Assembly: GCA_963799815.1 (NCBI GenBank)
Contig: CAWCYG010000001.1
Span: forward strand, 248,001 to 312,000
DNA length: 64,000 nt
Direction of reading: 5' to 3'
Source: JBDTSW01 sp963799815
GTDB lineage: Bacteria > Actinomycetota > Thermoleophilia > Solirubrobacterales > 70-9
Below, piece after piece: positions 26,452 through 34,342 of this stretch (its first letter is position 1; the number at the start of each line of letters is the position of its first letter). The notes under the pieces were generated by a model, which was not told the origin of the DNA, ran no database searches, and saw nothing but the letters and a program-made list of their open reading frames with translations. A program made the translations under genes and the position numbers.

Positions 26452-27174
26452 ATGGAGTGGATCGCCATACCGCTGGGGGCCGTGGTGATGGCCGGCACTT
26501 TCGCGGGGGGCTGGGTTGGGCTGCGCTTCGCAGATGCGCTGCCGACGGTGCTCGCGCTGAGCGGGGGGATCGTCGTCGCGGTCGCGATCCTCGATGTCTT
26601 GCCCGAGTCGATCGAGCTGATGGGCGATCCCGACGAGGCGGCGCTCCTGATCGCGGCGGGATTCGTGGGGTTCTTTCTGCTGGAGCGGGTCCTCGTGCTG
26701 CATCACCGCGACGACCCTGAGCAGGCGCGCTCGCATCACCAGGTGGGGGTGGCGGGCGCCCTGGGGCTCTCGGTGCACTCGTTCATCGACGGCCTGGGGA
26801 TCGGGCTCGCCTTCGGCGTGAACACGGAGACGGGTCTGCTCGTCTTCCTGGCGGTCGTGGCTCACGACTTCGCGGACGGGCTCAACACGGTGAGCTTCGT
26901 CTTGAGTCAGTCAGGAGATCGCAAGCAGGCGGTGCGGTGGCTGCGGATCGATGCGGTGGCCCCGGTGCTGGGGGCGGTGGTCGGCAGCGCGGTCTCGATC
27001 TCCGACATGACGCTCGGCCACATCCTGGCGCTTTACACGGGGTTCTTCCTCTACCTCGGGGGGACCGACCTGCTGCCCGAGGCGCACCACCATCACGGTT
27101 CCTGGGCGCGCGTGGGGCTGACGGTGCTGGGGTTTTTGTTCGTGTTTGCGATCTCGCGGATCGCTCACGTGTGA
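26452..27174 (+). CDS. ZIP-family divalent metal transporter
   Basis: 240 residues and eight predicted helices. The hallmark helix IV/V residues are present: GLSVHSFIDGLGIGLAFGVN (H-S-x-x-D-G) and VAHDFADGLNTVSFVLSQS (H-x-x-x-D-G). The histidine-rich C-terminal segment (LLPEAHHHHGSW) and the HHRDDPEQARSHHQ loop suggest metal capture. Substrate likely Zn2+ or Mn2+/Fe2+. It has no ribosome site but a -10-like TCTAAT seven bases upstream. It overlaps the convergent lgt gene by ten bases. Confidence 0.88.
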   Translation: MEWIAIPLGAVVMAGTFAGGWVGLRFADALPTVLALSGGIVVAVAILDVLPESIELMGDPDEAALLIAAGFVGFFLLERVLVLHHRDDPEQARSHHQVGVAGALGLSVHSFIDGLGIGLAFGVNTETGLLVFLAVVAHDFADGLNTVSFVLSQSGDRKQAVRWLRIDAVAPVLGAVVGSAVSISDMTLGHILALYTGFFLYLGGTDLLPEAHHHHGSWARVGLTVLGFLFVFAISRIAHV

Positions 27175-27950
27175 GCGGGCGCTCCCGCCTCCGCGGGGGC
27201 ATCGGCGTAGAGCTTGCCGTTGGCTCGGGCCCGCGCTATCCAGATGCCGCCGGCGAGCATCATCGCGACGCTCAGGACCTGGGCCTGGGTCAGGCCCAGC
27301 AGGACGTCGTCGTTGCGGCGGATGAACTCGACGAGAAAGCGCTCGATGCCAGCGCCAAAGAGGTAGAGGGCGAAGAGGATGCCTGGTTGGTAGCGGTCGC
27401 GCAAGCGCCAGAGGGCGTATGCGAGCAGGCTCATCGCCGTGGCCTCGTAGATCGGGGTCGGGTGGACCGGGACGTCGGTTGGGACTGTTCCGTCGGGGTA
27501 GGCCATCGCCCAGGGGCCGTCCCACGGCTGGCCGTAGTCGCCGTCGCCCGAGAGCTGGCAGCCGATGCGCCCGACCGCGTAGCCGAGGGCGAGGGGAACG
27601 GCGGCGAGGTCGAGGAGGCGAAGGTTGAGCATGCCGCGGTAGCGCGCCCACAGCAGCACAGCGATGGCGCCTCCGATCAGCCCGCCGTACCAGACGAGGC
27701 CAGCACCTGAGAAGAAGTTCACGAGCAGGTCGTCCTTGACGTCGGAGTAGTTCTCGACGATGAAGTAGATGCGCGAGCCGATGATCCCGCCGAAGGCCGC
27801 CGCGAACGCCATCTCGTAGGCCCAGTCGCCTGGCTTTCCCCACTCCGTGAGGCGCTTCCAGACCATCACGCCGGCGAAGACGAATCCGGCGGCCAGGCAG
27901 AGGCCGAAGGTCTGCAGGGTGAGGGGACCGATGTCGATCTCGGGTTGCAT
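27165..27950 (-). CDS. lgt: prolipoprotein diacylglyceryl transferase
   Basis: 261 residues, seven membrane helices. It transfers diacylglycerol from phosphatidylglycerol to the lipobox cysteine of prolipoproteins in the inner membrane. The signature is VGRIGCQLSGDGDYGQPWDG (catalytic Arg and the G-C-x-x-x-G-D-Y-G loop). HPTPIYEAT and GIERFLVEFIRRND hold other conserved residues. Length and order are those of typical actinobacterial Lgt. The tRNA-Glu gene lies directly upstream on the same strand. Confidence 0.95.
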   Translation of the reverse strand: MQPEIDIGPLTLQTFGLCLAAGFVFAGVMVWKRLTEWGKPGDWAYEMAFAAAFGGIIGSRIYFIVENYSDVKDDLLVNFFSGAGLVWYGGLIGGAIAVLLWARYRGMLNLRLLDLAAVPLALGYAVGRIGCQLSGDGDYGQPWDGPWAMAYPDGTVPTDVPVHPTPIYEATAMSLLAYALWRLRDRYQPGILFALYLFGAGIERFLVEFIRRNDDVLLGLTQAQVLSVAMMLAGGIWIARARANGKLYADAPAEAGAPAHT

Positions 27951-27956
27951 TGAGAG

Positions 27957-28029
27957 CAGCCCCGGGGGGAGTCGAACCCCACGCTTCCAGGTTGAAAACC
28001 TGGCGTGCTAACCGTTACACCACGGGGCC
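27957..28029 (-). tRNA. tRNA-Glu (anticodon TTC)
   Basis: Minus-strand cloverleaf: acceptor GGCCCCG with CGGGGCT (G-U at the terminal pair) plus discriminator G. The anticodon stem is CCAGG/CCTGG with loop TTTTCAA (anticodon TTC), and the T loop TTCGACT with GGGG/CCCC stem. CCA is not encoded. It sits seven bases upstream of lgt. Confidence 0.93.
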
Positions 28030-28140
28030 GGGGGCGCAGAGTCTAGGCACCGTGGCGTGCCGCTCCCCTGCCGAAACGACGCCACTGGCGGCTTCTGGAC
28101 GCCACGTGTCCGGAAGTCGCCATGCGGGGCAATTTGCTGG

Positions 28141-29031
28141 CTACGTGGCGGCCCCGATGAGCAGTTCCAGCAGCGCTTTCTGTGTGTGCAGGCGGTCCTC
28201 TGCCTGCTCCCACACCACTGACCGGTCCCCGTAGAGCACCTCCGGCGTGATCTCCTCGCCGGGGTGGGCCGGCAGGCAGTGCATGACGATCGCTTGGTCC
28301 GAGGCCGCTGCCACGAGGTCTGCGTCCACGCGGAACGGGTCGAGGTCGGCGCGCCGCCGCTGCGCCGCAGCCTCGCTGCCCATCGAAACCCAGACGTCGG
28401 TGTAGATCGCCTCGGCCCCATCCACCGCCTCGCGGGGATCGTGGGTATCGAGCGCCGCCAGGCCCGGCTCGAGCCCGTATGCCTCCGGGGTGGCCACACG
28501 CACCTCCACCCCGGCCGTGCGACCAAGCAGCGCCAGCGACCGCGCGACGTTGTTGCCGTCGCCCACGTACGCGACCCGCACTCCCTCGAGGCCCCCGAAG
28601 TGGCGGCGCAGCGTGAGCAGGTCGGCGAGTGACTGGCATGGGTGGTGCAACTCCGTGAGCGCGTTTACGACGGGAACGCTCGCGCCGGCGGCCAGCTCTT
28701 CGAGCATCCCATGCGAGCTCGTGCGCAAGACGATTGCGTGCAGGAACAGGGAGAGCGACCGCGCCGTGTCGGTGACCGACTCCCCGCGCGTCAGCTGCAG
28801 CTCGTCGCCGCGCAGTACGACTGGCGTACCACCGAGCTCCGCCACCCCGACCTCGAAGGACACCCGCGTGCGTGTCGAGGGCCGCTCGAACAGAAGGCCG
28901 ATTGAGCGCCGCGAGAGCGAACCCGAACCCTCGCCTGCGTCGCGACCCTCGCGCAGAGCGTCGGCGCGGGCAAGCAACGCCTCCAGCTCGGAGGCGGAGA
29001 GCTCCTCTCCGGTTAGGAAATGGCGCACCAC
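28141..29031 (-). CDS. argF: ornithine carbamoyltransferase
   Basis: 296 residues. The carbamoyl-phosphate loop is FERPSTRTRVSFE (S-T-R-T-R) near residue 50. ELHHPCQSLADLLTL is the H-P-C-Q ornithine-domain signature, VAYVGDGNNVARSL opens the second domain, and MHCLPAHPGEEIT holds the catalytic Cys. It makes citrulline from ornithine and carbamoyl phosphate in arginine biosynthesis. GTG start at 29031 with a second GTG in tandem. No other arg gene is adjacent, so it is detached from an arginine operon here. Confidence 0.95.
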   Translation of the reverse strand: MVRHFLTGEELSASELEALLARADALREGRDAGEGSGSLSRRSIGLLFERPSTRTRVSFEVGVAELGGTPVVLRGDELQLTRGESVTDTARSLSLFLHAIVLRTSSHGMLEELAAGASVPVVNALTELHHPCQSLADLLTLRRHFGGLEGVRVAYVGDGNNVARSLALLGRTAGVEVRVATPEAYGLEPGLAALDTHDPREAVDGAEAIYTDVWVSMGSEAAAQRRRADLDPFRVDADLVAAASDQAIVMHCLPAHPGEEITPEVLYGDRSVVWEQAEDRLHTQKALLELLIGAAT

Positions 29032-29106
29032 GGGAAGCGCGGCACTCTACGCGCCGGGGTGAGATAGTGGGAGCACCAGAGCAGGCACCCAGCGAAGGAG
29101 AGCTCA

Positions 29107-29772
29107 ATGGCGCAGGCGAAGAGCGGATCGAACGGCAGCAAGTCGAAGTCGACAGGCGGCGGCGCCAAGACCACCTCCAAGACCGGCGGTTCCAAGGGCA
29201 AGGCGAAGCAGGGGACCTCCTCATCCAGCTCCAGCCGCGGTGCCGCGTCCGAGCGCACCGACAAGAGCGTGCAGGCCTATCGCGACGCGCTGGAACGCAG
29301 CCTCACCCTCTCCCGCGAGCGCGTGCAAGAGGTCTTCGACGATGCCGTTCGGCGGGGGCGGATGACCCGCGACGACGCCAACGAGCTCGTGTCGAGCCTG
29401 GTGGCCCGCGGTCGCAAAGCGAGTGACGACCTGAGCCGCGACCTCGAGAAGCTGCTCGACCAGGCCCGCAAGGAGGTCACGACGCGCGGGGAGGAAGCCC
29501 GAAAGCGCGCCACCTCTGCCGCCGGACGCGTGAGCCGGACCGCCCGTGACACCGCCGAGGGGCCGCTCGCCCAAGTCGACCGCCTCGCACGCCGCGCCGG
29601 CGTGCCCACGCCGGGCGGCCCGATCTCCGGCTACGAGCAGCTCACAGCAGCCCAGGTCAAGTCGCGCCTGGGCGATCTCTCGAAGGCCGACCTACGCAAG
29701 GTCCGCACGCAAGAGAAGCGCGGCAAGGCCCGCAAGAGCATCCTCGACGACATCGAAAAGCGCCTGGCATAG
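29107..29772 (+). CDS. basic/Ser-Gly-Lys-rich coiled-coil protein with a conserved C-terminal helix pair
   Basis: 221 residues. The first 45 are a low-complexity K/S/G/T tail (AQAKSGSNGSKSKSTGGGAK), histone-like in composition. Residues 55-150 form a coiled coil (SVQAYRDALERSLTLSRERV, then LEKLLDQARKEVTTRGEEAR). The last 50 are a separate helical module (ISGYEQLTAAQVKSRLGDLS, then KADLRKVRTQEKRGKARKSI). The last module and coil resemble phasin-type proteins on polyhydroxyalkanoate granules or nucleoid-associated proteins of actinobacteria. Which of these applies cannot be decided from sequence. It diverges from argF. Confidence 0.7.
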   Translation: MAQAKSGSNGSKSKSTGGGAKTTSKTGGSKGKAKQGTSSSSSSRGAASERTDKSVQAYRDALERSLTLSRERVQEVFDDAVRRGRMTRDDANELVSSLVARGRKASDDLSRDLEKLLDQARKEVTTRGEEARKRATSAAGRVSRTARDTAEGPLAQVDRLARRAGVPTPGGPISGYEQLTAAQVKSRLGDLSKADLRKVRTQEKRGKARKSILDDIEKRLA

Positions 29773-29780
29773 GGCCCCGT

Positions 29781-29981
29781 CTGGCGCCCTCGGAATTCAG
29801 CTGGCGGGCGACCAAGGACGGGCGCGTTCGCATTGCCCGGGAAGGCCGCGTGGTCGCGACCCTTGCCGGCGCGCGTGCGACGAAGTTCATCAGCCGGGCC
29901 GAGGCAGCCGACGAGACGGGCGCCCAGGACCTGATGGCGCGAGCCACAGGCAACTACAAACGCGGGAACGAGCGCCGCTAG
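29781..29981 (+). CDS. small conserved-looking protein with no normal start codon
   Basis: An open frame of 66 codons after the stop of the basic coiled-coil gene encodes SEFSWRATKDGRVRIAREGR, then VVATLAGARATKFISRAEAA and LMARATGNYKRGNERR. This strongly structured, charged protein looks genuine. No ATG, GTG or TTG precedes the SEFSW block in frame; the nearest candidates are CTG at 29781 or an internal GTG (29850), which would cut the protein. Either CTG is used, or a base is missing upstream. Its stop overlaps the convergent peptidase gene by four bases. The best guess for function is nucleic-acid binding from the basic tail, which is weak. Confidence 0.5.
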   Translation: MAPSEFSWRATKDGRVRIAREGRVVATLAGARATKFISRAEAADETGAQDLMARATGNYKRGNERR

Positions 29982-31474
29982 CCGCTGAGCTCCGCGGCCA
30001 AGGCGCCGAAGTCGAGGCTCTCGCCCAGCTCCGCCTCGAGCAGCTCGTGGGCGTCGAGGCTCTGGCCGTTCGCCCACAGCCCCAGGAGCCAATCCCCCGC
30101 CTTCCCCGACGCGAACCATCGCTCTCCGAAGCGCTCCCGCAGCGCCCGCCGCCAGTGCGTCTCGAGCGCCCACGCCCGCAGATAGCAAGCCACATAGAAG
30201 CCCTCGTCAACGTCGGAGACCCAGGTGACACGCGGCCACGGGATCCTTGTCGCGTCGCCCAGCAACTCCGCGTAGCGCCGCGGCATCGTGGAGAGGTCCG
30301 CCGCATCCGCGTGCAGCTCGAGCTCGTAAGAGAGCTTCGCCGCGTAGCGGCGCACCAGCATGAGCCGCGACGCGCGCGCGTGAGCCACGGCGCCAGCCGC
30401 TTCTGGGGCCGCCACGCCGAGGCGATCGGCGAGCCATGTCGGGTCCTCGGTCAGATGCTCGAGCAGGAAAGCAAATGACTCCGTGACCGAGTTATCGCCG
30501 AGGTGGCGAAACTCGAACGGGAGGCTGGCACGCGTGTTGCCGTAGTGCTCGGTGTGCCCGGCCTCGTGAAAGAGCGCCGCGAAGTCGTCGCGACCTCCCA
30601 CCGGCGCGATCACGAGATAGACCTCGTCGGGAACGCGGACGGGCGAGCAGAACGCCCGCGGCGACTTGGTTGGGCGCGGCTCGGTGTCGAGGTGAACGTT
30701 GTCCTGAGCCGAAAGCTCCACGCCGAGCCCCTCCAGCGTCGCACCCAGCGACGGCACCAACTCGGCTGCCGGAAAGTGCTCATCCAGCTCCGGCGCGCGG
30801 TAGAACCGGGGCACGTCCGAACGACGGAGCTCGCCGAGCCGTGGCAGCCCGGCCGCCTCGAGGCGCGGGTCGACCACGCCGGCGTAATCGTCCTCGGTCG
30901 CCTCCAAGAAACCGGCCGTCTGCGCGGCCAACCCCGCGAGGTCGAGGCCGCGCACCTCGCCGTACGCGTCGGCGTAGCCCTTCCACCCGAGTTCACGGCA
31001 CAGCTCCTGCGAGCGCTCAAGCGCCGACACGAAAAGCGGGTTGAGCGCCTCTGCGAGGACCGCGTCGCGGGCAGCCTCCAGCTCGGCTCGCCGCCCGGCG
31101 TCCTCAGCGTTCGCCTGCTCGAGCTGCACCCGACGGTAGCCGACCGGCCCGGACTCGGTCTCGACCTCAAGTGAGGCCTCCAGTCTCGCGGCCTCCTCAG
31201 CCTCGACGCGCGTCGCCTGCCCGAGGCAACCGTCGAGAGCGAAGGCGAGGAGGTAGCGCAAGCGCCTCGCCGCCTCGCTGCCCGCCGGCGCGGCGCCGAA
31301 CGCATCGCGGATCTCGCTGACTACGCCCGCCTCGAACAGATTCCCGTGCCGCTCGTAGATCGGCTCGATCTCGAGCTCCTCCTTATGGCCCGCGAGGTGC
31401 AGGTAGTACTCGCGATCGATCGCGCCGATGAAGGCCTCGGCGTCGGCCCGGTAGGCATCGAGGTCAAGCGGCAT
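29978..31474 (-). CDS. M3-like zinc metallopeptidase (oligopeptidase/carboxypeptidase-type)
   Basis: 498 residues, mostly helical. The zinc site is FAALFHEAGHTEHYGN (HExxH near residue 310) with the downstream glutamate in DNSVTESFAFLLEHLTEDP. This is the gluzincin arrangement of M3/M32-type peptidases, whose narrow channel cleaves short peptides in the cytoplasm. The substrate-side tyrosine in VDEGFYVACYLRAWALE fits that fold. Start at ATG 31474 (MPLDLDAYRADAEAFIGAID). The same frame is open to 33292, but that stretch is antisense to the RNA methyltransferase gene. The first codons lie opposite the 5' flank of that divergent gene. Confidence 0.75.
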   Translation of the reverse strand: MPLDLDAYRADAEAFIGAIDREYYLHLAGHKEELEIEPIYERHGNLFEAGVVSEIRDAFGAAPAGSEAARRLRYLLAFALDGCLGQATRVEAEEAARLEASLEVETESGPVGYRRVQLEQANAEDAGRRAELEAARDAVLAEALNPLFVSALERSQELCRELGWKGYADAYGEVRGLDLAGLAAQTAGFLEATEDDYAGVVDPRLEAAGLPRLGELRRSDVPRFYRAPELDEHFPAAELVPSLGATLEGLGVELSAQDNVHLDTEPRPTKSPRAFCSPVRVPDEVYLVIAPVGGRDDFAALFHEAGHTEHYGNTRASLPFEFRHLGDNSVTESFAFLLEHLTEDPTWLADRLGVAAPEAAGAVAHARASRLMLVRRYAAKLSYELELHADAADLSTMPRRYAELLGDATRIPWPRVTWVSDVDEGFYVACYLRAWALETHWRRALRERFGERWFASGKAGDWLLGLWANGQSLDAHELLEAELGESLDFGALAAELSG

Positions 31475-31495
31475 CGCGATCGTCAATCTATTGGC

Positions 31496-32860
31496 ATGAG
31501 CACCCCCGCCCAACCGGCGCCCGCCCAGGATGTCCCGAGCTCCCAACGGCCCGCGCGCGGCGCCGAGCTCGACCTCGAGATCGACTCGCTCGCCCACGGA
31601 GGTCGCGGCGTCGCCCGCACGAATGGCTACGTCGTCTTCGTCTCGGACGCGCTTCCGGGCGACCGTGTGCGCGCTCGAATCGGCAAGTCGAAGCGCAGTC
31701 ATGCTGAGGCAACGGCGGTCGAGATCCTGCGCCCCGCACCCGACCGGATCGCGGACACCTGCCTGCACGGCGGGGCGCCGTGCCCCGGAGCCGCCTGGCA
31801 GGGCCTCCCGTACGAGCGGCAAGCTGCGGAGAAGCAGTCCCAGGTCGACGACGCCCTGCGCAGGATCGGCAAGCTCGACGGCTTCGCGCTCGAGCCCATC
31901 GAAGCCGCAGACGAGGTGTGGCGGTACCGCAACAAGCTCGAGTACAGCTTCGGAACGGCCGCGGGCGAGCTCGTCCTCGGCTTCCACCCCCGTGGGAGCT
32001 GGCACGAGGTGGTCGACGTCCAGGACTGCCACCTCGCTTCGTCGGGGTCCAACTCGGCGCGCAACGCTGTTCGGGACTGGGCTCGATCTCATGGGCTCAC
32101 CGCGTGGGACCCGCGGGAGCGCGCCGGCGTCCTGCGGAACCTCGTGGTCCGGGATTCCGCAAGGACGAGCCGGGTGCAGACGCGCCTCGTCACCTCGCCC
32201 GCCGACTTCCCGCGGCCACCGGTCGACCTCCACACGGTCGTCGAGGGACCGGGCTCCGGCACCGGCGGGCCGACGGGCGTCCTGGGTGAGGAGCATCTCG
32301 AGGAGGAGCTCCGGGGATTGCGCTTCCGGGTCGCGCACACCGCGTTCCTCCAGACCAACACCCGGATGGCCGAGCGGCTTTACGGCGTTGCCGTCGACTA
32401 TGCCCGCCTCAGCGGGACCGAGCGGGTCTACGACCTCTTCTGTGGGATCGGCACGATCGCGCTGGCACTGGCGCCGCACGCCGGCGAGGTCTGGGGCCTC
32501 GAGTCGGTGCCCGAGGCCGTCGCCGATGCCGAGCACAACGCCCGCGCCAACGACATCTCGAACGCCCGATTTGTGGCCGCCGAGGCCCGGGTGGGTATCC
32601 GCCCGTTGCTGGAACGGGCGGGGCGCCCCGACGTCGTCGTCGTCGATCCGCCACGAGCCGGCCTCTCCAAGAAGGTTGTGCGCAGGCTGATCGAATGCCA
32701 GGCGCGACGCATCGTCTACGTGTCCTGCAACCCCACCACGCTCGCTCCCAACGCCGCTCAGCTCACAGAAGCCGGCTACGAGCTGAAGCGCGTACGGCCG
32801 GTCGACATGTTCCCGCAGACGCCGCATGTCGAGTGCGTCGCGCTGCTCGAGCGCGGATAG
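31496..32860 (+). CDS. RlmD/TrmA-family RNA (uracil-C5) methyltransferase
   Basis: 454 residues. The N-terminal TRAM domain is ELDLEIDSLAHGGRGVARTN. The central region has two of the three cysteines of the usual cluster motif, CLHGGAPCPGA, then WQGLPYERQ; the third Cys is Ala. A further cysteine is in VQDCHLASS. The SAM domain has FLQTNTRMAERLY, VYDLFCGIGTIALALAPHA and VVVDPPRAGLSKK. The catalytic cysteine is in IVYVSCNPTTLAPN. It methylates a uridine in rRNA or tRNA at C5; which position is not decided. The ATG at 31496 faces the divergent peptidase gene 21 bases away. Confidence 0.9.
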   Translation: MSTPAQPAPAQDVPSSQRPARGAELDLEIDSLAHGGRGVARTNGYVVFVSDALPGDRVRARIGKSKRSHAEATAVEILRPAPDRIADTCLHGGAPCPGAAWQGLPYERQAAEKQSQVDDALRRIGKLDGFALEPIEAADEVWRYRNKLEYSFGTAAGELVLGFHPRGSWHEVVDVQDCHLASSGSNSARNAVRDWARSHGLTAWDPRERAGVLRNLVVRDSARTSRVQTRLVTSPADFPRPPVDLHTVVEGPGSGTGGPTGVLGEEHLEEELRGLRFRVAHTAFLQTNTRMAERLYGVAVDYARLSGTERVYDLFCGIGTIALALAPHAGEVWGLESVPEAVADAEHNARANDISNARFVAAEARVGIRPLLERAGRPDVVVVDPPRAGLSKKVVRRLIECQARRIVYVSCNPTTLAPNAAQLTEAGYELKRVRPVDMFPQTPHVECVALLERG

Positions 32861-32870
32861 GCTGCGCGGC

Positions 32871-33659
32871 GTGTCGCGAGGTTTCGGAGTGGCAGCCGGG
32901 CTCGAGCCCGATGTGGCAGCAACGCTCGCCGCTCGCTGCGCCGAGCTGGGGTATGGCTCGATGTGGTCAAACGACCATCCCGGAGCCCTCGGCCTCGAGA
33001 CACTCACGGTCTTCGCCGATGCGGCGCCCGATCTCGAACTCGGTGTCGCCGTGATGGCGCTCGACCGCCACCAACCGGGCGACATAGCAGCGCACATCGA
33101 TCGGTTGGGCCTTGACCGCGAGCGGCTCTGGCTCGGGATCGGATCGGGCTTCTCGAAGCGACCCCTCACCGCGATCCGTGAGGCGGAGCCCGGCCTGCGA
33201 GAAGCCCTGCCGGGCGTGCGCCTCGTGCTGGCGGCGATGGGACCGCGGATGTGCGCCTTCGCGGGCGCCCGGTTCGATGGGGTCTTCTTCAACTGGATGA
33301 CCCCCGAGTTCGCCGCGGGGGCGCGCCGTCACGTCGAGGCGGGGGCACGCGATGCGGGACGCAACCCGCCCCCGGTGATGGGGTACGTGCGCACAGCAGT
33401 TGGACCAGACGCGAAGGAGCGACTCGCCAAGGAGGAGGCCTTTTACCGCGACCTCCACGACGGCTACCGCAACCACTTCGACCGCCTGGGTGAGCCCGAG
33501 GGAGCTGTGGGCGTCGCGGTTGCCGACGGCGCCGAGGCGCAGGAGAAGCTCGCGAGCTACGAGGCCCTCGACCTCACGGTCGTCCGCGGCCTCGCCTCTG
33601 CGAACGCCGAGGCGATGGGGACGGTCGCACAGGCGGCGGCGCCGGGCGACCGCAGCTAG
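32871..33659 (+). CDS. LLM-class flavin-dependent oxidoreductase
   Basis: 262 residues, luciferase-like monooxygenase superfamily barrel. The N-terminal strand and helix are RGFGVAAGLEPDVAATLAAR, with AELGYGSMWSNDHPG, LELGVAVMALDRHQPGDIAA and ERLWLGIGSGFSKRPLT. It is shorter than F420-dependent members such as F420-dependent glucose-6-phosphate dehydrogenase (about 330), lacking some insertions. Cofactor may be F420 or FMN. GTG start ten bases after the methyltransferase stop, so probably cotranscribed. It ends one base before the convergent UDG-like gene. Confidence 0.8.
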   Translation: MSRGFGVAAGLEPDVAATLAARCAELGYGSMWSNDHPGALGLETLTVFADAAPDLELGVAVMALDRHQPGDIAAHIDRLGLDRERLWLGIGSGFSKRPLTAIREAEPGLREALPGVRLVLAAMGPRMCAFAGARFDGVFFNWMTPEFAAGARRHVEAGARDAGRNPPPVMGYVRTAVGPDAKERLAKEEAFYRDLHDGYRNHFDRLGEPEGAVGVAVADGAEAQEKLASYEALDLTVVRGLASANAEAMGTVAQAAAPGDRS

Positions 33660-34265
33660 CTAGTACGGCGGAAGGTCGCCGTACCAATCGCCCAGCACCC
33701 GGAAGGACGACCAGAACTCGCGCTTTGAGTCCTCGGAGTCGAGTGACTCGTCGATGTCTGGGACGAGCAATGCATCCACGGTGGGCGTCAGCTCCTGCAC
33801 CTCGCCGTAGCGCTCGTCGAGCACCTGCGCGAGCGGGAGCTCCAGCTCGTTCAGCGAGCGCAGCGCCGCCTCCCCCATCAGGACGATCATCCGCGGCTGC
33901 ACGATCGCGATCTCCTCCACCACCCGGTCGACGCACTCGGCACCGGCCAGCGAGGGATCCGACACCGGGCACTTGACGCAAAGCGTGCCGTAGATGGCGA
34001 GGGGATCGATCCCAAGACGCTTGAAGCTCTTCATCAGCGCGTTCCCCGCCCTGCCGTAGAAGGCCACACCCTCCTCGATCTCCGCTGCCGTCGGAGCGAA
34101 CTTCAACAGCATGATGTCCGCCTGCGGATGGCCTGAGCCGAGCACGGGCATCAGGTTCCCCCGCGGGCAGTGAGAGCATTCCTGAAGGCGCTGGGTCAGG
34201 GAGTTGAGCTCCCGGATGGCGCGCTCCAGGTACTTCTCCTGGATCTCGTCGTCTGTCGTCGGCAT
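33660..34265 (-). CDS. uracil-DNA glycosylase-family protein (Fe-S type 4/5-like)
   Basis: 201 residues with a family 4-like layout: LNSLTQRLQECSHCPRGNLM (first Cys pair of the cluster), VLGSGHPQADIMLLKFAPTA, EEGVAFYGRAGNALMKSFKR, GTLCVKCPVSDPSLAGAECV (second Cys pair) and RMIVLMGEAALRSLNELELP. The catalytic GExPG of family 4 is replaced by K-F-A-P-T-A here, so glycosylase activity is uncertain. ATG at 34265, 78 bases after the glycosyltransferase-PHP gene and likely the last gene of that minus-strand operon. A longer open frame to 34979 is antisense-like and rejected. Confidence 0.7.
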   Translation of the reverse strand: MPTTDDEIQEKYLERAIRELNSLTQRLQECSHCPRGNLMPVLGSGHPQADIMLLKFAPTAAEIEEGVAFYGRAGNALMKSFKRLGIDPLAIYGTLCVKCPVSDPSLAGAECVDRVVEEIAIVQPRMIVLMGEAALRSLNELELPLAQVLDERYGEVQELTPTVDALLVPDIDESLDSEDSKREFWSSFRVLGDWYGDLPPY

Positions 34266-34342
34266 GGCGTCCCCGGAAGTTCCCGTGGCCGCTCCCTGTT
34301 TTGACGAGCGACGGCGCGCTCCTTCCGGCCGCCCTGCCTGCA

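Noticed and set aside
31475..33292. Minus-strand open frame extending the M3-like peptidase to 1104 residues
   Set aside because: The extra 600 codons are antisense to the RlmD-like and LLM genes and have low-complexity, Arg/Pro-rich shadow composition. The peptidase begins naturally at 31474.
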